The notes under the pieces are model-generated. The model had not been told where the DNA came from. It did no database searches and saw nothing but the letters and a program-made list of their open reading frames with translations. Below are positions 26,532 through 38,552 of a DNA stretch of 64,000 nucleotides, in pieces. The position numbers and the translations under genes are program-made. This stretch comes from Candidatus Nanopelagicales bacterium (GTDB taxonomy: Bacteria > Actinomycetota > Actinomycetes > S36-B12): positions 101,956-165,955 of the forward strand of contig JABAYF010000016.1 in NCBI GenBank assembly GCA_018609125.1, given 5' to 3'. Positions within the stretch are counted from its first letter, which is position 1, and each line of letters opens with the position of its first letter.

Positions 26532-27386
26532 ATGTCAGTAGCAGTAAGTGTGGCGAACCTGCGCAAGACCTACGGCGATGTTGTCGCGGTCGATGATGTC
26601 AGCCTGACAATCACTACCGGTGAATGCTTCGCCATCCTCGGGCCCAACGGCGCGGGTAAAACCACGACGGTGGAAATCCTTGAGGGCTATAGATCCCGCG
26701 ATAGCGGCGAGGTTAGCGTTCTCGGCGTCGATCCCGCACACGGTGGTCGTTCATGGCGGGCACAACTGGGTATTGTTTTACAGAGTGCGCGCGATCTCGG
26801 TGATATCACCACACACGAAGCGGTAGCGCACTTCGCCACCTACTACCCTGCACCGGCCGATGTGGATACCACCATCGCTTCCGTGGGACTCACCGATAAG
26901 GCCGCGGCTCGCATCAGTACCCTTTCCGGCGGTCAACGACGCAGAGTAGACGTTGCCCTCGGACTCATCGGAGCGCCGCAGTTACTGTTTCTTGATGAAC
27001 CCACCACCGGCTTCGATCCACAAGCTCGCCGAGAGTTCTGGGTGCTGCTGCAACAGATTAAGGCTGGCGGCACCACGATCATGTTGACCACCCACTACCT
27101 TGACGAAGCCGAGGCCCTCGCCGACCGGGTCGCAGTTATCGCTGCGGGCCGGGTGATTGCCCTGGACACCCCGGACCAGATTGGCGTCGGCGAGGACGAC
27201 TCAGTAGAAGTTTCTTGGCGACAGGACGGCCGAATGCACCGAGAGTTCACCACCAGCCCCACGAGCTTCGTCGGGGAATTGGCCGCCGTGCTCGGTGGGG
27301 AAATTCCCGAACTGGTCATTCGTCGTTCCACTCTGGAAGATCGCTACCTTGCCCTCATTGACCAAGCCCAGAGCTCGACATCGTGA
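26532..27386 (+). CDS. ABC transporter ATP-binding protein (DrrA-like)
   Basis: 284 aa. Walker A GPNGAGKTT (about 37-45), a Q-loop region, signature LSGGQRRR near 137, Walker B LLFLDEPTTGFD near 157, and the H-loop in LTTHYLDEAEALAD. The C-terminal tail is that of DrrA/CcmA-type export ATPases. It powers the permease encoded next, with which it overlaps by 4 bp (GTGA). Drug or lipid export is usual for the family; the cargo is unknown. Confidence 0.92.
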   Translation: MSVAVSVANLRKTYGDVVAVDDVSLTITTGECFAILGPNGAGKTTTVEILEGYRSRDSGEVSVLGVDPAHGGRSWRAQLGIVLQSARDLGDITTHEAVAHFATYYPAPADVDTTIASVGLTDKAAARISTLSGGQRRRVDVALGLIGAPQLLFLDEPTTGFDPQARREFWVLLQQIKAGGTTIMLTTHYLDEAEALADRVAVIAAGRVIALDTPDQIGVGEDDSVEVSWRQDGRMHREFTTSPTSFVGELAAVLGGEIPELVIRRSTLEDRYLALIDQAQSSTS

Positions 27387-28195
27387 GCACACCAATGCCA
27401 ACCGCGTGGAGGATTGGCCGAGGGCGAATCAGCCTGGAACTGCGCCAATTCTTTCGTGATCGCGAATCAGCCGTCTTCAACTTCGCCCTGCCGGTACTGC
27501 TCCTTATCGTTTTCGGTTCCGTCTTCGGTGGTCAAGACCTTGGCGGGACCGATGTAAGTTTCGCCCAATATTTTGTGGCAGGCATGATCGCCTCGGGAAT
27601 TCTTTACACCTCATTTCAAAATCTCGCGATCTCGATACCCATCGAACGCGAAGATGGAACGCTAAAGAGGCTGCGTGGCACACCGATGCCGAAATCGAGT
27701 TACTTCATGGGCAAGGTCGGCACCGTTGTGGTCGCCTACGTCGCTCAGATCATTGTGCTCATCACCGTTGGGCGAGTGTTCTACGGACTCGCGATTCCAA
27801 CGGAGCTTTCCGCGTGGGTCACGTTCGCCTGGCTCAGTGCTCTCGGCCTCATCGCGTGCACGCTACTCGGTATCGCCTACTCTGTCGTTCCACGACAGGG
27901 AAAGGGAGCCTCGGCAGTTGTGGCACCGGTTGTGCTTGTCCTGCAGTTTATTTCCGGCGTCTTCTTTATCTTCAGCGATCTGCCCACCTGGATGCAAAAC
28001 CTGGCGTCGGTGTTCCCACTAAAATGGCTTGCGCAGGGAATGCGCAGTGTGTTTCTACCCGAATCAGCAGCGGCCCTGGAAGTTTCCGGCTCTTTTCAAC
28101 TGCCTTTGGTTGCCCTGGTACTCAGCGCATGGTGCATCGGCGGCGCTATCGCGGCGGTTGTGTTTTTCCGGTGGAGCCCCCGGGGGACAAACTAA
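27383..28195 (+). CDS. ABC-2 type permease (DrrB-like)
   Basis: 270 aa from GTG. It has six predicted membrane segments, e.g. FALPVLLLIVFGSVF (about 33-47) and QFISGVFFIFSDLP near 190. The cytoplasmic EDGTLKRLRGTPMP element between TM2 and TM3 is characteristic of ABC-2 exporters. It is the membrane half of the exporter with the preceding ATPase. The end overlaps the convergent mutase gene by 4 bp. Confidence 0.9.
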   Translation: MSTPMPTAWRIGRGRISLELRQFFRDRESAVFNFALPVLLLIVFGSVFGGQDLGGTDVSFAQYFVAGMIASGILYTSFQNLAISIPIEREDGTLKRLRGTPMPKSSYFMGKVGTVVVAYVAQIIVLITVGRVFYGLAIPTELSAWVTFAWLSALGLIACTLLGIAYSVVPRQGKGASAVVAPVVLVLQFISGVFFIFSDLPTWMQNLASVFPLKWLAQGMRSVFLPESAAALEVSGSFQLPLVALVLSAWCIGGAIAAVVFFRWSPRGTN

Positions 28196-30189
28196 ACAGC
28201 AACGGCCGCTGACAACCCACGAGTACGTCGCACCGCTTCAATGACGCGGCGCATAATGTCGGTGGCGTCGTAGTCACGCGGGGTAAACACCTCGGCTACG
28301 CCGTTGGCTCGAAAAAACTGTGCATCTGTCTCTGGAATGATGCCGCCCACCACCACCACGGTTTCTGTCATGCCGGCCGCTTGCAGTCCGGCGACGACCG
28401 CAGGAACGAGGGCACGATGGGAACCGGAAAGAATCGATAGACCCACAACGTCCACATCTTCTTCGACGGCAGCCGCCACGATTTGCGCCGGAGTGAGTCG
28501 AATCCCCTGGTACACCACTTCGAAGCCAGCATCACGAGCGCGCACCGCGATTTGCTCAGCTCCATTGGAGTGACCATCAAGACCCGGCTTGCCCACCAGA
28601 AAACGCAGCCGCACCCCAAGTTCTGCACCGGTGGCCTGCACGAGTTCGCGTACCTGTGTGAGGTCGCTGCTGCCCGACTGCACGCCGACCACCCCACTGA
28701 GTCCGGTGGGGGCTCGGTACTCACCGAAAACTGCCCGAAGCGCCGATGACCACTCGCCGGTGGTCACGCCCACGCGAGCGCACTGCAACGTGGGGACCAT
28801 CAGATTTTCTTGCCCATCAGCAGCGCGACTCAACTCGACCAAGGCAGCCGTCACCGCGTCATCATCGCGACTCATTCGCCAGTCCATCAGCGATGCCGTC
28901 GCCGCGGCCTCCACCTCCGGAGCCACCGACTGAATAGCCGTGTCAATGTCAGCCAGTAGCGGGTTGGGCTCGGTCGTGGTGAACTTGTTGACCCCGACGA
29001 TCACATGGTCGCCAGACTCAATGTCAGCGCGCCGTTGTGAGTGCGAGGCCACCATTTGGCCCTTCATGTAGCCATTGTCGACAGCGGCGACGGCACCGCC
29101 CATGTCTTCCACGATGGCCATTTCCGTGCGCGCTTGGTCAACCATGCGGGCCACCTCAGCCTCGACCACGGTGGAGCCGGTGAAAATATCGTCATATTCC
29201 AACAGGTCAGTTTCATAGGCCAGAACCTGCTGGATGCGAAGCGACCATTGCTGATCCCACGGGCGGGGCAGGCCGAGCGCTTCGTTCCAGGCTGGCAGTT
29301 GAATAGCGCGCGCCCGGGCGTCTTTAGAAAGTGTGACCGCGAGCAACTCCAAGACGATGCGCTGCACGTTGTTTTCCGGTTGGGTTTCTGACAAGCCCAG
29401 GGAATTTACCTGCACGCCGTAGCGAAACCGGCGCTGCCTTTCGTCAACAACCCCGTACCGATCGCGGGTTATTTCCTCCCATAACTCCACGAAGGCGCGC
29501 ATCTTGCACATCTCCTCCACAAAGCGAACACCGGCGTTGACGAAGAAGGACATGCGCTCCACGACAGCACCGAACTCCGCCGGTGGCACCTGCCCAGAAT
29601 CGCGGACCGCATCGAGCACGGCGATGGCGGTGCTGAGGGAGTAGGCGATTTCCTGCACCGGCGTTGCGCCGGCTTCTTGTAGGTGGTAACTGCAGATGTT
29701 GATCGGATTCCACGATGGAATCTCAGTAACGGTGTAGGACACCATGTCTGAAATGAGTCGCATGGATGGCCCAGGCGGAAAAATATAGGTCCCCCGGGAC
29801 AGGTATTCCTTAATGATGTCGTTTTGGGTGGTGCCCTGCAGCGTGTGAACATCCACCCCCTGCTCCTCCGCAGCGACGACATACAGCGCCAGCAACCACA
29901 TAGCCGGGGCGTTAATGGTCATCGAGGTATTCATTTCCCCGAGGGGGATCCCTTCGAAGAGGCGACGCATATCACCGGCGTGGGCGATCGGAACGCCCAC
30001 TTTGCCTACCTCGCCATTGGCCATCGGGTCGTCAGGGTCATAACCGGTCTGGGTGGGCAGATCGAAAGCAACTGAAAGCCCCGTCTGACCCTTGTCCAAG
30101 TTGCGACGATAGAGCGCATTGGATTCCGCCGGGGAGGAGTGACCGGCGTAGGTGCGCATCAGCCAGGGCCGGTCCTTGGGCTTACTCAT
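28192..30189 (-). CDS. ecm: Adenosylcobalamin-dependent ethylmalonyl-CoA mutase (MeaA-like)
   Basis: 665 aa single-chain mutase, shorter than methylmalonyl-CoA mutase large subunits. The N-terminal TIM barrel carries RTYAGHSSPAESN, SVAFDLPTQTGYD and MNTSMTINA. The C-terminal B12 domain (about 525-655) has GLDGHSNG with Asp538 and His540 as the base-off cobalamin ligand motif, then GLSILSGSH and VVVGGIIP. This layout and length match ethylmalonyl-CoA mutase (formerly MeaA), which converts ethylmalonyl-CoA to methylsuccinyl-CoA. Isobutyryl-CoA mutase is excluded by the fused B12 domain and length; a methylmalonyl-CoA role is less likely. Ccr, epimerase, MeaB and the adenosyltransferase in this window form the supporting set. 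TAATCT 6 nt before the ATG suggests a leaderless mRNA. Confidence 0.9.
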   Translation of the reverse strand: MSKPKDRPWLMRTYAGHSSPAESNALYRRNLDKGQTGLSVAFDLPTQTGYDPDDPMANGEVGKVGVPIAHAGDMRRLFEGIPLGEMNTSMTINAPAMWLLALYVVAAEEQGVDVHTLQGTTQNDIIKEYLSRGTYIFPPGPSMRLISDMVSYTVTEIPSWNPINICSYHLQEAGATPVQEIAYSLSTAIAVLDAVRDSGQVPPAEFGAVVERMSFFVNAGVRFVEEMCKMRAFVELWEEITRDRYGVVDERQRRFRYGVQVNSLGLSETQPENNVQRIVLELLAVTLSKDARARAIQLPAWNEALGLPRPWDQQWSLRIQQVLAYETDLLEYDDIFTGSTVVEAEVARMVDQARTEMAIVEDMGGAVAAVDNGYMKGQMVASHSQRRADIESGDHVIVGVNKFTTTEPNPLLADIDTAIQSVAPEVEAAATASLMDWRMSRDDDAVTAALVELSRAADGQENLMVPTLQCARVGVTTGEWSSALRAVFGEYRAPTGLSGVVGVQSGSSDLTQVRELVQATGAELGVRLRFLVGKPGLDGHSNGAEQIAVRARDAGFEVVYQGIRLTPAQIVAAAVEEDVDVVGLSILSGSHRALVPAVVAGLQAAGMTETVVVVGGIIPETDAQFFRANGVAEVFTPRDYDATDIMRRVIEAVRRTRGLSAAVAV

Positions 30190-30192
30190 ATC

Positions 30193-30235
30193 TCTAGATT
30201 ACCTTGGACACGGGCCCCTAAAGACGAAATCTAGA
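30193..30235. promoter_or_regulatory. Spaced inverted repeat in ecm/small-gene divergent region
   Basis: TCTAGATT (30193-30200) and AATCTAGA (30228-30235) are perfect 8-bp complements with 27 bp between. The left arm overlaps the -10 box proposed for ecm (TAATCT, 30201-30196 on the minus strand). A regulator binding both arms could block that promoter. Confidence 0.4.
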
Positions 30236-30256
30236 CGAAGAGCACAACCGTGATTC

Positions 30257-30598
30257 ATGCGTCACACTTCTTCCATGACCGGCAATTCCTATTCCTATGT
30301 GGTGGGACCCCTCATCGCTTTCGCCGGTCTGGGCATCCTGGTGCTGATGCTGCGCTGGACTTTCAAGCGTGGGGGTTCACTTATCGCCGCTCCAGCTCAG
30401 CAGGGCCAGCCTCAGGAATACGGAATGCTGGTGCCCATCGCCAGCCCAGGAAGTTACATCCAGGGGGAAATGTGGCGCCGTAGCCTGGAGGATGAGGGCA
30501 TCAAGGCCACCCTCACCCAGACCCTCGATGGCCCCCGCATCATGGTGTGGCCACAGGATGAACAACGGGCTCGCGGGCTTGTCCAACGCATGCCCTGA
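30257..30598 (+). CDS. Small membrane protein with C-terminal signal-transduction-like domain
   Basis: 113 aa. One hydrophobic segment (YVVGPLIAFAGLGILVLML, about 14-32) is followed by WTFKRGG and a cytosolic part. That part has MLVPIASPGSY, a Trp-Arg-Arg helix, DEGIKATLTQTLDGPRIMV and EQRARGLV, which resembles the small DUF2007-like fold. A start at 30275 (MTGNSYSY) is also possible; neither has a clear ribosome site. It is convergent with murA. Function unknown. Confidence 0.6.
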   Translation: MRHTSSMTGNSYSYVVGPLIAFAGLGILVLMLRWTFKRGGSLIAAPAQQGQPQEYGMLVPIASPGSYIQGEMWRRSLEDEGIKATLTQTLDGPRIMVWPQDEQRARGLVQRMP

Positions 30599-30610
30599 CT
30601 CAAGCAAGGC

Positions 30611-31876
30611 TCAGTCGGAATGGCGGATCCGCTCGATGGTGGCTCCGAGCCGCTGCAGGTCTTCCACCATGCCCGCATAGCCTCTGTCGATGTGATGTAC
30701 CTCGTGGATGGTCGTGACACCGTCGGCAACGAGCCCTGCGAGTACGAGACCCGCCCCCGCACGAATATCAGTGGCTTCCACCGGTGCCCCGCTCAATCCA
30801 GGTTGACCTCGCACGAGCGCGTGGTGGCCTTCGGTCTGCACGTCGGCGCCGAGCCGGGCCAATTCGTGCACGAAGCGAAAACGAGCCTCGAAGAGGTTCT
30901 CCGTCACTAGCGATGCGCCCAGGGATATGGCGTTGAGGGCAATGAACTGTGGCTGCAGGTCGGTGGGAAAGCCCGGATATGGCAGGGTCACGATATCCAC
31001 CGATTTCGGCCGAGTATCCATGCTCACGGTGAAAGAGTCAGCGTGCACGTCAACGTGAGCCCCCGCCGTGGCCAACTTGTCTAGCGCAATTTCTAGATGT
31101 TCAGCGAAAGCGTTGATGACCGTGATTTCACCCTGGGTAATAGCTGCAGCCACCGCCCAGGTGCCGGCGACGATGCGATCAGACACGGTCACGTGATGGA
31201 CCGGCTGCAGCACATCCACCCCCTCTACCGTGAGAGTTGATGTGCCGATGCCAGAAATCTGCGCCCCCATCTGCACCATCATGTTGGCGATATCAACAAT
31301 CTCTGGTTCGCGAGCGGCGTTATCAATCACGGTTCGCCCCTCGGCGGTGACCGCGGCCATCAGAAGTGACTCTGTGGCACCGACGCTGGGGAAGTCCAGC
31401 CAGATTGTGCTGCCGCGCAGTTGCCGGGCTACCGCCTGCAGGTAGCCGTGCTGAACTGACACCTGCGCACCCATTCGTTCGAGTCCGGCGATGTGCATGT
31501 CGAGTCCGCGAGAACCGATATTGTCACCACCGGGGAGTGCGATATCTGCTTCACCGCACCTGGCGAGCAGCGGACCCAGGACGCTAATCGATGCCCGCAT
31601 CCGTCGAACGAGGTCATAGTCGGCACGGTGATCAAGTTGATCCGGGACATCAATGGCTACCGCGCCAGCTGGCCGATCATGCACCACCTGCGCGCCGAGT
31701 CGGGTGAGTAACTGACCCATGATGTCGACATCCAAAATATCGGGCACCTCGGTCAAGACGGTACGACCAGGCGCTAACAGCGCGGCAGCCATGAGCTTGA
31801 GCACGCTATTCTTCGCCCCGGTGAGGCGTACCTCGCCCACCAAGCGGGCACCGCCGACGATTTCCCAGGACTCCAC
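30611..31876 (-). CDS. murA: UDP-N-acetylglucosamine 1-carboxyvinyltransferase MurA
   Basis: 421 aa from GTG. It catalyses the first committed step of peptidoglycan synthesis. [14 protein letters not shown] at the N-terminus carries the Lys-Asn pair, and the catalytic loop reads [10 protein letters not shown]. Asp118 thus replaces the Cys attacked by fosfomycin in E. coli (Cys115), as in M. tuberculosis. [12 protein letters not shown] and the C-terminal [13 protein letters not shown] are also present. TAGCAT lies 6 nt before the GTG, consistent with leaderless initiation. Divergent from the cobalamin adenosyltransferase across a 37-bp gap. Confidence 0.95.
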   Translation of the reverse strand: MESWEIVGGARLVGEVRLTGAKNSVLKLMAAALLAPGRTVLTEVPDILDVDIMGQLLTRLGAQVVHDRPAGAVAIDVPDQLDHRADYDLVRRMRASISVLGPLLARCGEADIALPGGDNIGSRGLDMHIAGLERMGAQVSVQHGYLQAVARQLRGSTIWLDFPSVGATESLLMAAVTAEGRTVIDNAAREPEIVDIANMMVQMGAQISGIGTSTLTVEGVDVLQPVHHVTVSDRIVAGTWAVAAAITQGEITVINAFAEHLEIALDKLATAGAHVDVHADSFTVSMDTRPKSVDIVTLPYPGFPTDLQPQFIALNAISLGASLVTENLFEARFRFVHELARLGADVQTEGHHALVRGQPGLSGAPVEATDIRAGAGLVLAGLVADGVTTIHEVHHIDRGYAGMVEDLQRLGATIERIRHSD

Positions 31877-31882
31877 CGGGCC

Positions 31883-31906
31883 ATGCTAGGCGTAGGGGCC
31901 TAGGGT
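31883..31906. promoter_or_regulatory. Divergent leaderless promoter pair with palindrome (murA / adenosyltransferase)
   Basis: TAGCAT on the minus strand (31888-31883) precedes the murA GTG by 6 nt, and TAGGGT on the plus strand (31901-31906) precedes the adenosyltransferase ATG by 7 nt. Between them is the perfect inverted repeat CTAGGC (31886-31891), GTAGGG, GCCTAG (31898-31903). Confidence 0.45.
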
Positions 31907-31913
31907 CGTCACC

Positions 31914-32492
31914 ATGGTCAACCTCACACGCATCTATACCCGCACCGGCGACGACGGCACCACGGCGCTTGGTGACATGTCGCGGACGTTGAAAACCGAT
32001 GCTCGATTGCGCGCCTATGCCGACGTGGACGAGGCCAACAGTTCGATCGGAGTGGCGCTGGCCCTGGGTGATTTGACCGGGGCCGTACACGGGTTGCTGA
32101 CCGGTGTACAAAATGACCTATTCGATGTGGGCGCAGACCTATGCACACCCATCACACCCGATCCCAAATATCCGCCACTGCGCATCACCGCCGACTACAT
32201 CACCAGACTGGAAAAGGCTTGCGACGCCTACAATGAGGATCTGCCAGCGCTGCGGTCCTTCATCCTGCCCGGCGGTAGCGCTGGGGCAGCCTTGCTGCAC
32301 GTCGCCCGCACGGTTGCGCGACGAGCAGAACGCACGACCTGGGAGGCCATCGCTGAGCACGGCGACAGCATTAATCCGCTGACAGCGGCCTACCTGAACC
32401 GTTTGTCAGATCTGTTGTTTATTCTCGCGCGCAGCGCGAATGGAGCCAGCGGTGACGTGCTGTGGCAGCCCGGGGCGTCGTCGACCGACTAG
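31914..32492 (+). CDS. Cob(I)yrinic acid a,c-diamide adenosyltransferase (PduO type)
   Basis: 192 aa. The N-terminal TRTGDDGTTALGD binds ATP phosphates. Near the C-terminus RTVARRAERTTW and LNRLSDLLFILAR form the cobalamin/ATP site of PduO-type ATRs. It makes adenosylcobalamin, the cofactor of the mutase encoded 2 kb away. It ends immediately next to the convergent atpC. Its place between atpC and murA is common in Actinomycetia. Confidence 0.93.
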   Translation: MVNLTRIYTRTGDDGTTALGDMSRTLKTDARLRAYADVDEANSSIGVALALGDLTGAVHGLLTGVQNDLFDVGADLCTPITPDPKYPPLRITADYITRLEKACDAYNEDLPALRSFILPGGSAGAALLHVARTVARRAERTTWEAIAEHGDSINPLTAAYLNRLSDLLFILARSANGASGDVLWQPGASSTD

Positions 32493-32885
32493 CTAGCGGT
32501 TGGGTCCCATCGCAACGTTGAGACGAGTTTCCGCACGCTTGGCAGCTCCAGCCTCGGCCGCATCCTCTGCACCGGCCTTGGTGGCCCGATCCAGGGCTGC
32601 CTTTGCCCGCTCAACATCAATGTCCGCCGCCATTTCCGCGGCTTCCGCGATCACGTTGACCCGGTTGGAATCCACCGAGAAGAAGCCACCGTGCACGGCC
32701 ACCAGGGTTTTAGTGCCATCTGGGGACTCGATCTTCAACGGTGCCTCAACGAGTAGCGCCAGCACCGGCTCATGGCCGGGCAGAATGCCGATTTCGCCCT
32801 CGGGGGTCTTGGCGACCACCGACTTGGCCGGGCCCTCCCAAATCGCACGCTCGGCCGACACGACGGCCACGGTGAGTTCAGCCAC
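32493..32885 (-). CDS. atpC: ATP synthase F1 epsilon subunit
   Basis: 130 aa with the N-terminal beta-sandwich (ERAIWEGPAKSVVAKTPEGEIGILPGHEPVLALL) and a C-terminal helical hairpin rich in Ala/Arg (about 88-125). It couples gamma-shaft rotation and regulates ATPase activity. Last gene of the atp operon, 3 bp after atpD. Confidence 0.95.
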   Translation of the reverse strand: MAELTVAVVSAERAIWEGPAKSVVAKTPEGEIGILPGHEPVLALLVEAPLKIESPDGTKTLVAVHGGFFSVDSNRVNVIAEAAEMAADIDVERAKAALDRATKAGAEDAAEAGAAKRAETRLNVAMGPNR

Positions 32886-32888
32886 AGT

Positions 32889-35344
<2,456 letters not shown>

Positions 35345-35378
35345 GTCAGCCCTCCCTCATTTGCTCAAGCACCTAAAA

Positions 35379-37013
35379 CTAGGCGCGCTTTTTGACGGTG
35401 ATCTGGGTCGGATCAATCTCTTCTTCATCCAGCGCCGCCACCGGTTCATCCTTCACGAGCATGTCACCACTGCTTGTGGTGAACTGCCGCTTGAAGGTCT
35501 TCATGGCCGCATCCAACTCCGACACCGTGTCGTCGTTGAGATCAGTGGTGGTCCGGATAGTGTCAAAGATCGCCGGCTTATCGCGGCTGATGAAGTCGGA
35601 GAACTCCGCGTCAAAGCGACGAATGTCTTCCACCGGAACTTCATCGAGGCGACCCGTGGTGCCCGCCCACACCGACACAACCTCTCGCTCCATCGGCTGC
35701 GGTGCGTACTGGGGCTGCTTCAGCAACTCAACGAGGCGTGTACCGCGGGCGAGCTGCGCCTTCGATGCTGAATCCAGGTCTGAACCGAAGGCGGCGAAAG
35801 CCTCTAGCTCACGGAACTGGGCCAGGTTCAGGCGAAGCGGGCCGGCTACCTTGCGCATCGCCTTGGGCTGGGCTGAGCCACCCACGCGAGACACCGAGAT
35901 GCCGACGTTGATGGCGGGGCGAACACCGGAGTTGAACAGGTCAGACTCCAGGAAGCACTGGCCATCGGTAATGGAGATGACGTTGGTAGGAATGAACGCC
36001 GAGACGTCGTTGGCCTTGGTTTCAATGATCGGCAGTCCGGTCATTGACCCACCGCCGAGCTCCTCAGACAGTTTTGCGCAACGCTCCAGGAGGCGTGAGT
36101 GCAAATAGAACACGTCACCGGGGTATGCCTCGCGACCCGGCGGGCGTCGCAGCAGCAGGGACACGGCGCGGTACGCCTCAGCTTGCTTGCTCAGGTCATC
36201 AAACACAATGAGGACATGCTTGCCGTTGTACATCCAGTGCTGACCGATCGCTGAACCCGTGTAGGGCGCCAGGTACTTAAAGCCGGCCGGGTCGGATGCG
36301 GGGGCGGCAACAATGGTCGTGTACTCCATCGCGCCGTTTTCTTCCAAGGCGCCGCGAACTGCAGCGATGGTCGAACCCTTCTGCCCGATGGCTACATAGA
36401 TGCAGCGCACCTGCTTGTCCGGGTCACCCGATTCCCAGTTGGCTCGCTGGTTAATGATCGTGTCGATGCAGACCGCAGTCTTGCCAGTCTGGCGGTCACC
36501 GATGATGAGCTGGCGTTGGCCGCGACCGATGGCGGTCATGGCGTCGATGGCCTTGATACCGGTGGCCAGCGGTTCTTTCACCGGCTGGCGTTGCACAACG
36601 GTGGGTGCCTGCAGTTCTAGGGCACGGCGCGTTTCGGCTTCGATGGGGCCCTTGCCGTCAATGGGCATACCCAACGGGTCAACCACGCGACTCAAATAAG
36701 CATCACCGACCGGTACCGACAACACCTCACCCGTTCGACGCACCGGCTGGCCCTCTTCAATGGCTGAGCCATCACCGAGCAGCACCACGCCGATCTCGTG
36801 GATGTCGAGGTTGAGGGCTAGGCCCAACAGGCCGCCTTCGAACTCAAGCAACTCGTTGGTCATCGCCGAGTGCAGGCCTTCAACGCGGGCAATTCCGTCG
36901 CCGGCCTGCGTGACACGGCCCACTTCTTCGCGGGCCGTGGTCGGCGAGTACGCCTCGACGTTTCGCTCGATCGCATTCCGGATTTCCTCCGGGCGGATCG
37001 TTAGCTCCGTCAT
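35379..37013 (-). CDS. atpA: ATP synthase F1 alpha subunit
   Basis: 544 aa. P-loop GDRQTGKTA near residue 170, the [15 protein letters not shown] loop, the [15 protein letters not shown] segment and the Arg-finger region [11 protein letters not shown] are all visible. The C-terminal tail is slightly long and acidic/basic ([14 protein letters not shown]). It is the non-catalytic nucleotide subunit of F1. A 99-bp gap separates it from atpH. Confidence 0.97.
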   Translation of the reverse strand: MTELTIRPEEIRNAIERNVEAYSPTTAREEVGRVTQAGDGIARVEGLHSAMTNELLEFEGGLLGLALNLDIHEIGVVLLGDGSAIEEGQPVRRTGEVLSVPVGDAYLSRVVDPLGMPIDGKGPIEAETRRALELQAPTVVQRQPVKEPLATGIKAIDAMTAIGRGQRQLIIGDRQTGKTAVCIDTIINQRANWESGDPDKQVRCIYVAIGQKGSTIAAVRGALEENGAMEYTTIVAAPASDPAGFKYLAPYTGSAIGQHWMYNGKHVLIVFDDLSKQAEAYRAVSLLLRRPPGREAYPGDVFYLHSRLLERCAKLSEELGGGSMTGLPIIETKANDVSAFIPTNVISITDGQCFLESDLFNSGVRPAINVGISVSRVGGSAQPKAMRKVAGPLRLNLAQFRELEAFAAFGSDLDSASKAQLARGTRLVELLKQPQYAPQPMEREVVSVWAGTTGRLDEVPVEDIRRFDAEFSDFISRDKPAIFDTIRTTTDLNDDTVSELDAAMKTFKRQFTTSSGDMLVKDEPVAALDEEEIDPTQITVKKRA

Positions 37014-37112
37014 GGTGCCTGCTCTCTTTCGTCGGGCTGACCCGGTCGGTCAGCACTGGTAGCCAATGAACTTTGTCGTGGAGCGGTGATTACATCTGTG
37101 CCGTATGAAACG

Positions 37113-37928
37113 TTATGCCGTACCCAAAACAACGCGACGCGCTTGATCGAGCCGCGCCGCAACCGTTCCGTCAATAATCTCATCTCCCAGCGCCACGTGG
37201 ACCCCGCCGAGGACGGTGGGGTCGATCGCGACGTTGAGCCGAACCTCATGACCGCTGATTTCGCTGAGCACCGCAGACAAGCGCTGATGCTGCTCTGGCT
37301 GGAGCGGCGCTGCCACCCGAACCTCAGCAACCATGCGCTGACGTTGGGCCGCAGCCAGACCCATCAAAGCCTCAATCGCTGAATCCAGCCGGCGCCCGTG
37401 TAGGTGGCTTACCGTGAACGCCAGTACCTCGCGGGTGGTGTCGGTTGTTCGATCTGCAAGGAGAGTCTCCACAATGGCTGCCTTCTGCGCCGTCACCACC
37501 GAGGGGTCGGTGAGCGCCATCTGCAGTTCCGAGGACGCATCTACCGCTCGAGAGAACCGGAAGAGTTCCTCCTCCGTTGCATCCAAAGTGGCACCAGCAT
37601 CGGCGCGCGCAAAGGCAGCCTGGGCCGCTAATGACTCAATCGCTGTCACTAGGTCGGCTGCATCAGACCAACGAAGGGCTACTGCCTGGGTCGCGAGATC
37701 CAGTGCGGGAGGGGAGATCCGGTTGGTGAGCAGCGAATCAATCAGGGCCCGGCGCGCCGGCGCCGTAGTGCCAGAATCTGCCAGTGCAGATCGCAGCGGT
37801 TTGTCCCGACCGAGAAGATCGGCAACCGCATACAGTTGGCCGGCCAACCCTGCGTCGACTCCCTCCGCCGCACGGTCTGCAACAACCGCGGTCAAGGTAG
37901 CCAGTGATTGCCTGCTCGCTCCGAGCAT
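37113..37928 (-). CDS. atpH: ATP synthase delta subunit, long actinobacterial form
   Basis: 271 aa, about 90 residues longer than E. coli delta, as usual in Streptomyces-type operons. In mycobacteria this protein is fused to a second b subunit; here it is separate. The C-terminal domain has LMGLAAAQRQRMVAEVRVAAPL and the conserved VAIDPTVLGGVHVALGDEIIDGT. It connects F1 to the peripheral stalk. The ATG overlaps the atpF stop by one base (TGATG), so they are translationally coupled. Confidence 0.94.
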   Translation of the reverse strand: MLGASRQSLATLTAVVADRAAEGVDAGLAGQLYAVADLLGRDKPLRSALADSGTTAPARRALIDSLLTNRISPPALDLATQAVALRWSDAADLVTAIESLAAQAAFARADAGATLDATEEELFRFSRAVDASSELQMALTDPSVVTAQKAAIVETLLADRTTDTTREVLAFTVSHLHGRRLDSAIEALMGLAAAQRQRMVAEVRVAAPLQPEQHQRLSAVLSEISGHEVRLNVAIDPTVLGGVHVALGDEIIDGTVAARLDQARRVVLGTA

Positions 37929-38494
37929 CAGGCCTTCGCCTCCCGCGCGGACTGCTCGAGGGAATCAAGGAAATCATCGACCGTGGCGCGCACCCGAGCG
38001 TCATCGGCCAGTCCCTGTCCCACGATTTTCGTTGCCAGTGTCAGTGCCATATCGCCCACCTGACGCGTCAGGGCAGCCGTGGCCTGTGCACGCTCGGCAG
38101 CTAACTGTGCCTCGGCTGCTGCAGTGACAGTCGCCGCCGCAGCACGTGCCTCGGTTCGAGCCTCATCCACGATGGCTGTTCGATCAGACTGAGCCTGGGT
38201 TCGGATGGCAGCTGCCTCTTCCCGAGCCTGCGCCAAAGCAGCACGGTACTCATCGCGGGCCTTCTCGGCATCGGCCTGAGCGGCCTCAGCGCGCTCAATG
38301 CCACCCTCAATGGCGTTGGTTCGCTCTTCTAGAGCTGCCTTGATGCGCGGCAGTGCCACCTTGGCCAACACCCCGAATACAACGAGGAATCCGAAGATTC
38401 CGACGATGAGTTCGTCAATGGGCACCGCCAAGACGCTGGGCATTGGTTCGTTCTCCCCAGCGGCAATCAATAGGCCCTGCGACAACGTCGACAT
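37928..38494 (-). CDS. atpF: ATP synthase Fo b subunit
   Basis: 188 aa. One N-terminal membrane helix (IDELIVGIFGFLVVFGVLAKVAL, about 26-48) is followed by a long charged Ala-rich coiled coil (RIKAALEERTNAIEGGIERAE onward), the dimeric peripheral stalk. It directly precedes atpH, with a 1-base overlap. Confidence 0.94.
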   Translation of the reverse strand: MSTLSQGLLIAAGENEPMPSVLAVPIDELIVGIFGFLVVFGVLAKVALPRIKAALEERTNAIEGGIERAEAAQADAEKARDEYRAALAQAREEAAAIRTQAQSDRTAIVDEARTEARAAAATVTAAAEAQLAAERAQATAALTRQVGDMALTLATKIVGQGLADDARVRATVDDFLDSLEQSAREAKA

Positions 38495-38552
38495 GGTCCC
38501 TCCGGTCTCAGACGCGATAAATTATGCGGTGGAATGAAAAGTGACGAGCCAG

